From contig CM072347.1 of the NCBI GenBank assembly GCA_036874045.1, positions 1,862,501-1,926,500 on the forward strand: DNA of 64,000 nucleotides, written 5' to 3'. Shown piece after piece: positions 62,520 through 64,000 of the stretch. A program made the position numbers and the translations under genes. Under the pieces are notes generated by a model. It saw nothing but the letters and a program-made list of their open reading frames with translations. It did not search any database and was not told the DNA's origin. Position 1 is the first letter of the stretch; each line of letters begins with the position of its first letter. This stretch comes from Cymodocea nodosa (taxonomy: Eukaryota; Streptophyta; Magnoliopsida; Alismatales; Cymodoceaceae).

Positions 62520-62910
62520 TTTCTTTATTTGTGTACTTTGGTTTCGATTTGATCGAAACCTTTTTATATATATACATTTTTATTTATTTTTAATTTATTA
62601 TTATTTTGTTAGTGACAGACAAATCGACATCGAGCTTCGATTTGGTCGAAACTCCAAACACACTTATTTTAATTTTATATATTTTATTATTATTTTGTTG
62701 TTGCCTTTGGTCGGTCTGACCGAACCTTTTTTTTTTCATTATTATTATTATTTCGGTCGAACTGGTGATAGGTTTGGTTTGACCAGAGTTTGCTTTATTT
62801 TGTTTATTATTATTTATTTATTTGAATTTCGGTCGAACCGGTGATAGGTTTCGTCTAACCGAACTCTGTTTTGTTTTATTTATTTAGATTTTGGTCGGAT
62901 GATAGGTTTG
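62520..62910. repeat. Short tandem repeat with GGTCGAACC-type palindromes
   Basis: Recurring blocks contain small inverted repeats (TTCGATTTGATCGAAAC, GGTCGGTCTGACCGAACC) joined by TTATTATTATTT and GTGATAGGTTTGG, with units of about 70-90 bp. No coding meaning is evident. Confidence 0.65.
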
Positions 62911-62939
62911 GATAAAAGAGAAAGGATGAGCATGAACAG

Positions 62940-64000
62940 AGTTGCCATCTCTCAATCTTTTATTTGTCTTCTACAATTCCTTTTCTATGAAATATAAGAA
63001 AGATGGGCATCATTCAAGATGTTATCTTCTAATATTTAACCTATTTTTTATAATTCTTCTTTTGTAAAATACAAAGAAGATAGCAACTGTATTTTAGATG
63101 TTTCTTATAACTCTTCTTTTATAAATCACAGAAAGATGAACATCGTTTGGGTTATTATTTTTTAATATTACCTTTCCTACATATAATATACGAAAGATAG
63201 ACACTGATCAAGTTACTATTTTCCGTAGTTTTTAAAAGAAATGTTGCAAGGAATATGAATCCTAATTGAGTCGTCTTCTTCTCTTCATTTTCTTAAATTT
63301 TAAAAAGAATTATCAAATCGGAAAATAATATAGACAAGGTGGACACTGACAAAGTTGTCATCTTCCAAATATTTTCTCACTTCCATGTATAATAAAAGAG
63401 CAAACGCCAATGAAGTTGTCTTTATTTTAATATTTGACTACACCAAGAGAATATTGAAATATCAAAAATATTTATAAATTACCTAACATTTGCAAAATGT
63501 TAGGTGGCATTCAACATAAATGTGTGTATGCTAAACTATAAGAAAAAGATAGAAAGTGTTAAAATAAAGGGAGGGAGGCTTAAAATGAAGGCAAATGTAA
63601 ATTCGCAAGTTATAAATTTTTTGATAAATATATATATTCAAATTTCGGTTGAACCAAAATTGAAAGACTTAAAAATTGTGAGGTATAAATAATAATTTCA
63701 ATTTGACCAAAGGACTCTTGATAAAAAAATAAATGAATAAAAAATTTAAAAAAATGAATGAATAAAATAATAATAATTTATCGATAAAATTCAATCAAAT
63801 CTAAATGTTTCTTCAATTTGATCGAAGTTTTAAAAATACATTTATTAAAAAAGAAGGAGAAATTTAGTCAAATTGAAAATTTCCTTCGAAATTTATTGAA
63901 ATTATATTTATCTAAAAACAATTAATTTGTTAATTTTACCTAAACACAACGAACTTAGTCTATTGTATTTATGTAAGGTTTGTAAAGTTAACTAATCTGA
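62940..64000. repeat. Dispersed AT-rich repeat, second copy, cut by window edge
   Basis: Matches about 37,630-38,275 inside gene 3, with an extra internal block of about 340 bp (about 63,250-63,595). It shows internal near-repeats of about 90 bp (GACACTGATCAAGTTACTATTTTCC; GACACTGACAAAGTTGTC). It runs off the right edge. Confidence 0.7.

Noticed and set aside
62500-62844. 114-codon hydrophobic open stretch near the right edge
   Set aside because: Phe/Tyr/Ile-rich translation of the AT-rich tandem repeat; it shows no domain or exon pattern.

Overview
The window is nuclear DNA of a flowering plant, very AT-rich, with genes split into many small exons joined at GT-AG (one GC-AG) introns. I cannot name the species from sequence alone. 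It holds a tandem array of receptor-like kinase genes, all on the minus strand and all of one family: extracellular leucine-rich repeats (LRRs), a malectin domain, one membrane helix and a cytoplasmic Ser/Thr kinase. This is the LRR-VIII-2 class, represented in Arabidopsis by the At1g56120/At1g56130/At1g56140 cluster and by At3g14840 (LIK1). I rebuilt the exons by hand. Genes 2, 3 and 4 each give an uninterrupted 24-exon frame of 1,059, 1,059 and 1,072 residues.

Layout from left to right: gene 1 (coding exons 1-20 at 8767-406; its last four kinase exons lie beyond the left edge); a 3.5-kb spacer; gene 2 (21984-12275); a spacer built of broken copies of the same flanks, with a kinase-end pseudogene at 26.6-27.3 kb; gene 3 (39887-29214); a spacer carrying a 2.2-kb insertion with a decayed Myb/SANT-like gene; gene 4 (57005-46227); a broken, more diverged LRR fragment (59385-60043); and from 60.5 kb to the right edge AT-rich tandem and dispersed repeats with no gene that I recognise.

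The array is young and mosaic. Gene 2 shares its 5' end and upstream flank almost base for base with gene 3, but its kinase half and 3' flank with gene 4. The middle of gene 3 matches gene 4. Intron lengths give conflicting groupings, which points to gene conversion or unequal crossing-over rather than simple stepwise duplication. Gene 1 has lost the splice sites of two of its LRR exons, so it probably encodes a shorter ectodomain or is decaying. Decayed Ty1/copia sequence sits in the malectin intron of genes 1, 3 and 4 but not 2.

By family knowledge these are plasma-membrane receptors whose LRR-malectin ectodomain would sense a ligand (unknown here) and signal through an RD-type kinase. The array is the usual setting for evolving new recognition specificities. 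I found no RNA genes, CRISPR arrays or bacterial-type features. Exon boundaries come from reading frame, splice motifs and comparison between the copies; no transcript data were available.
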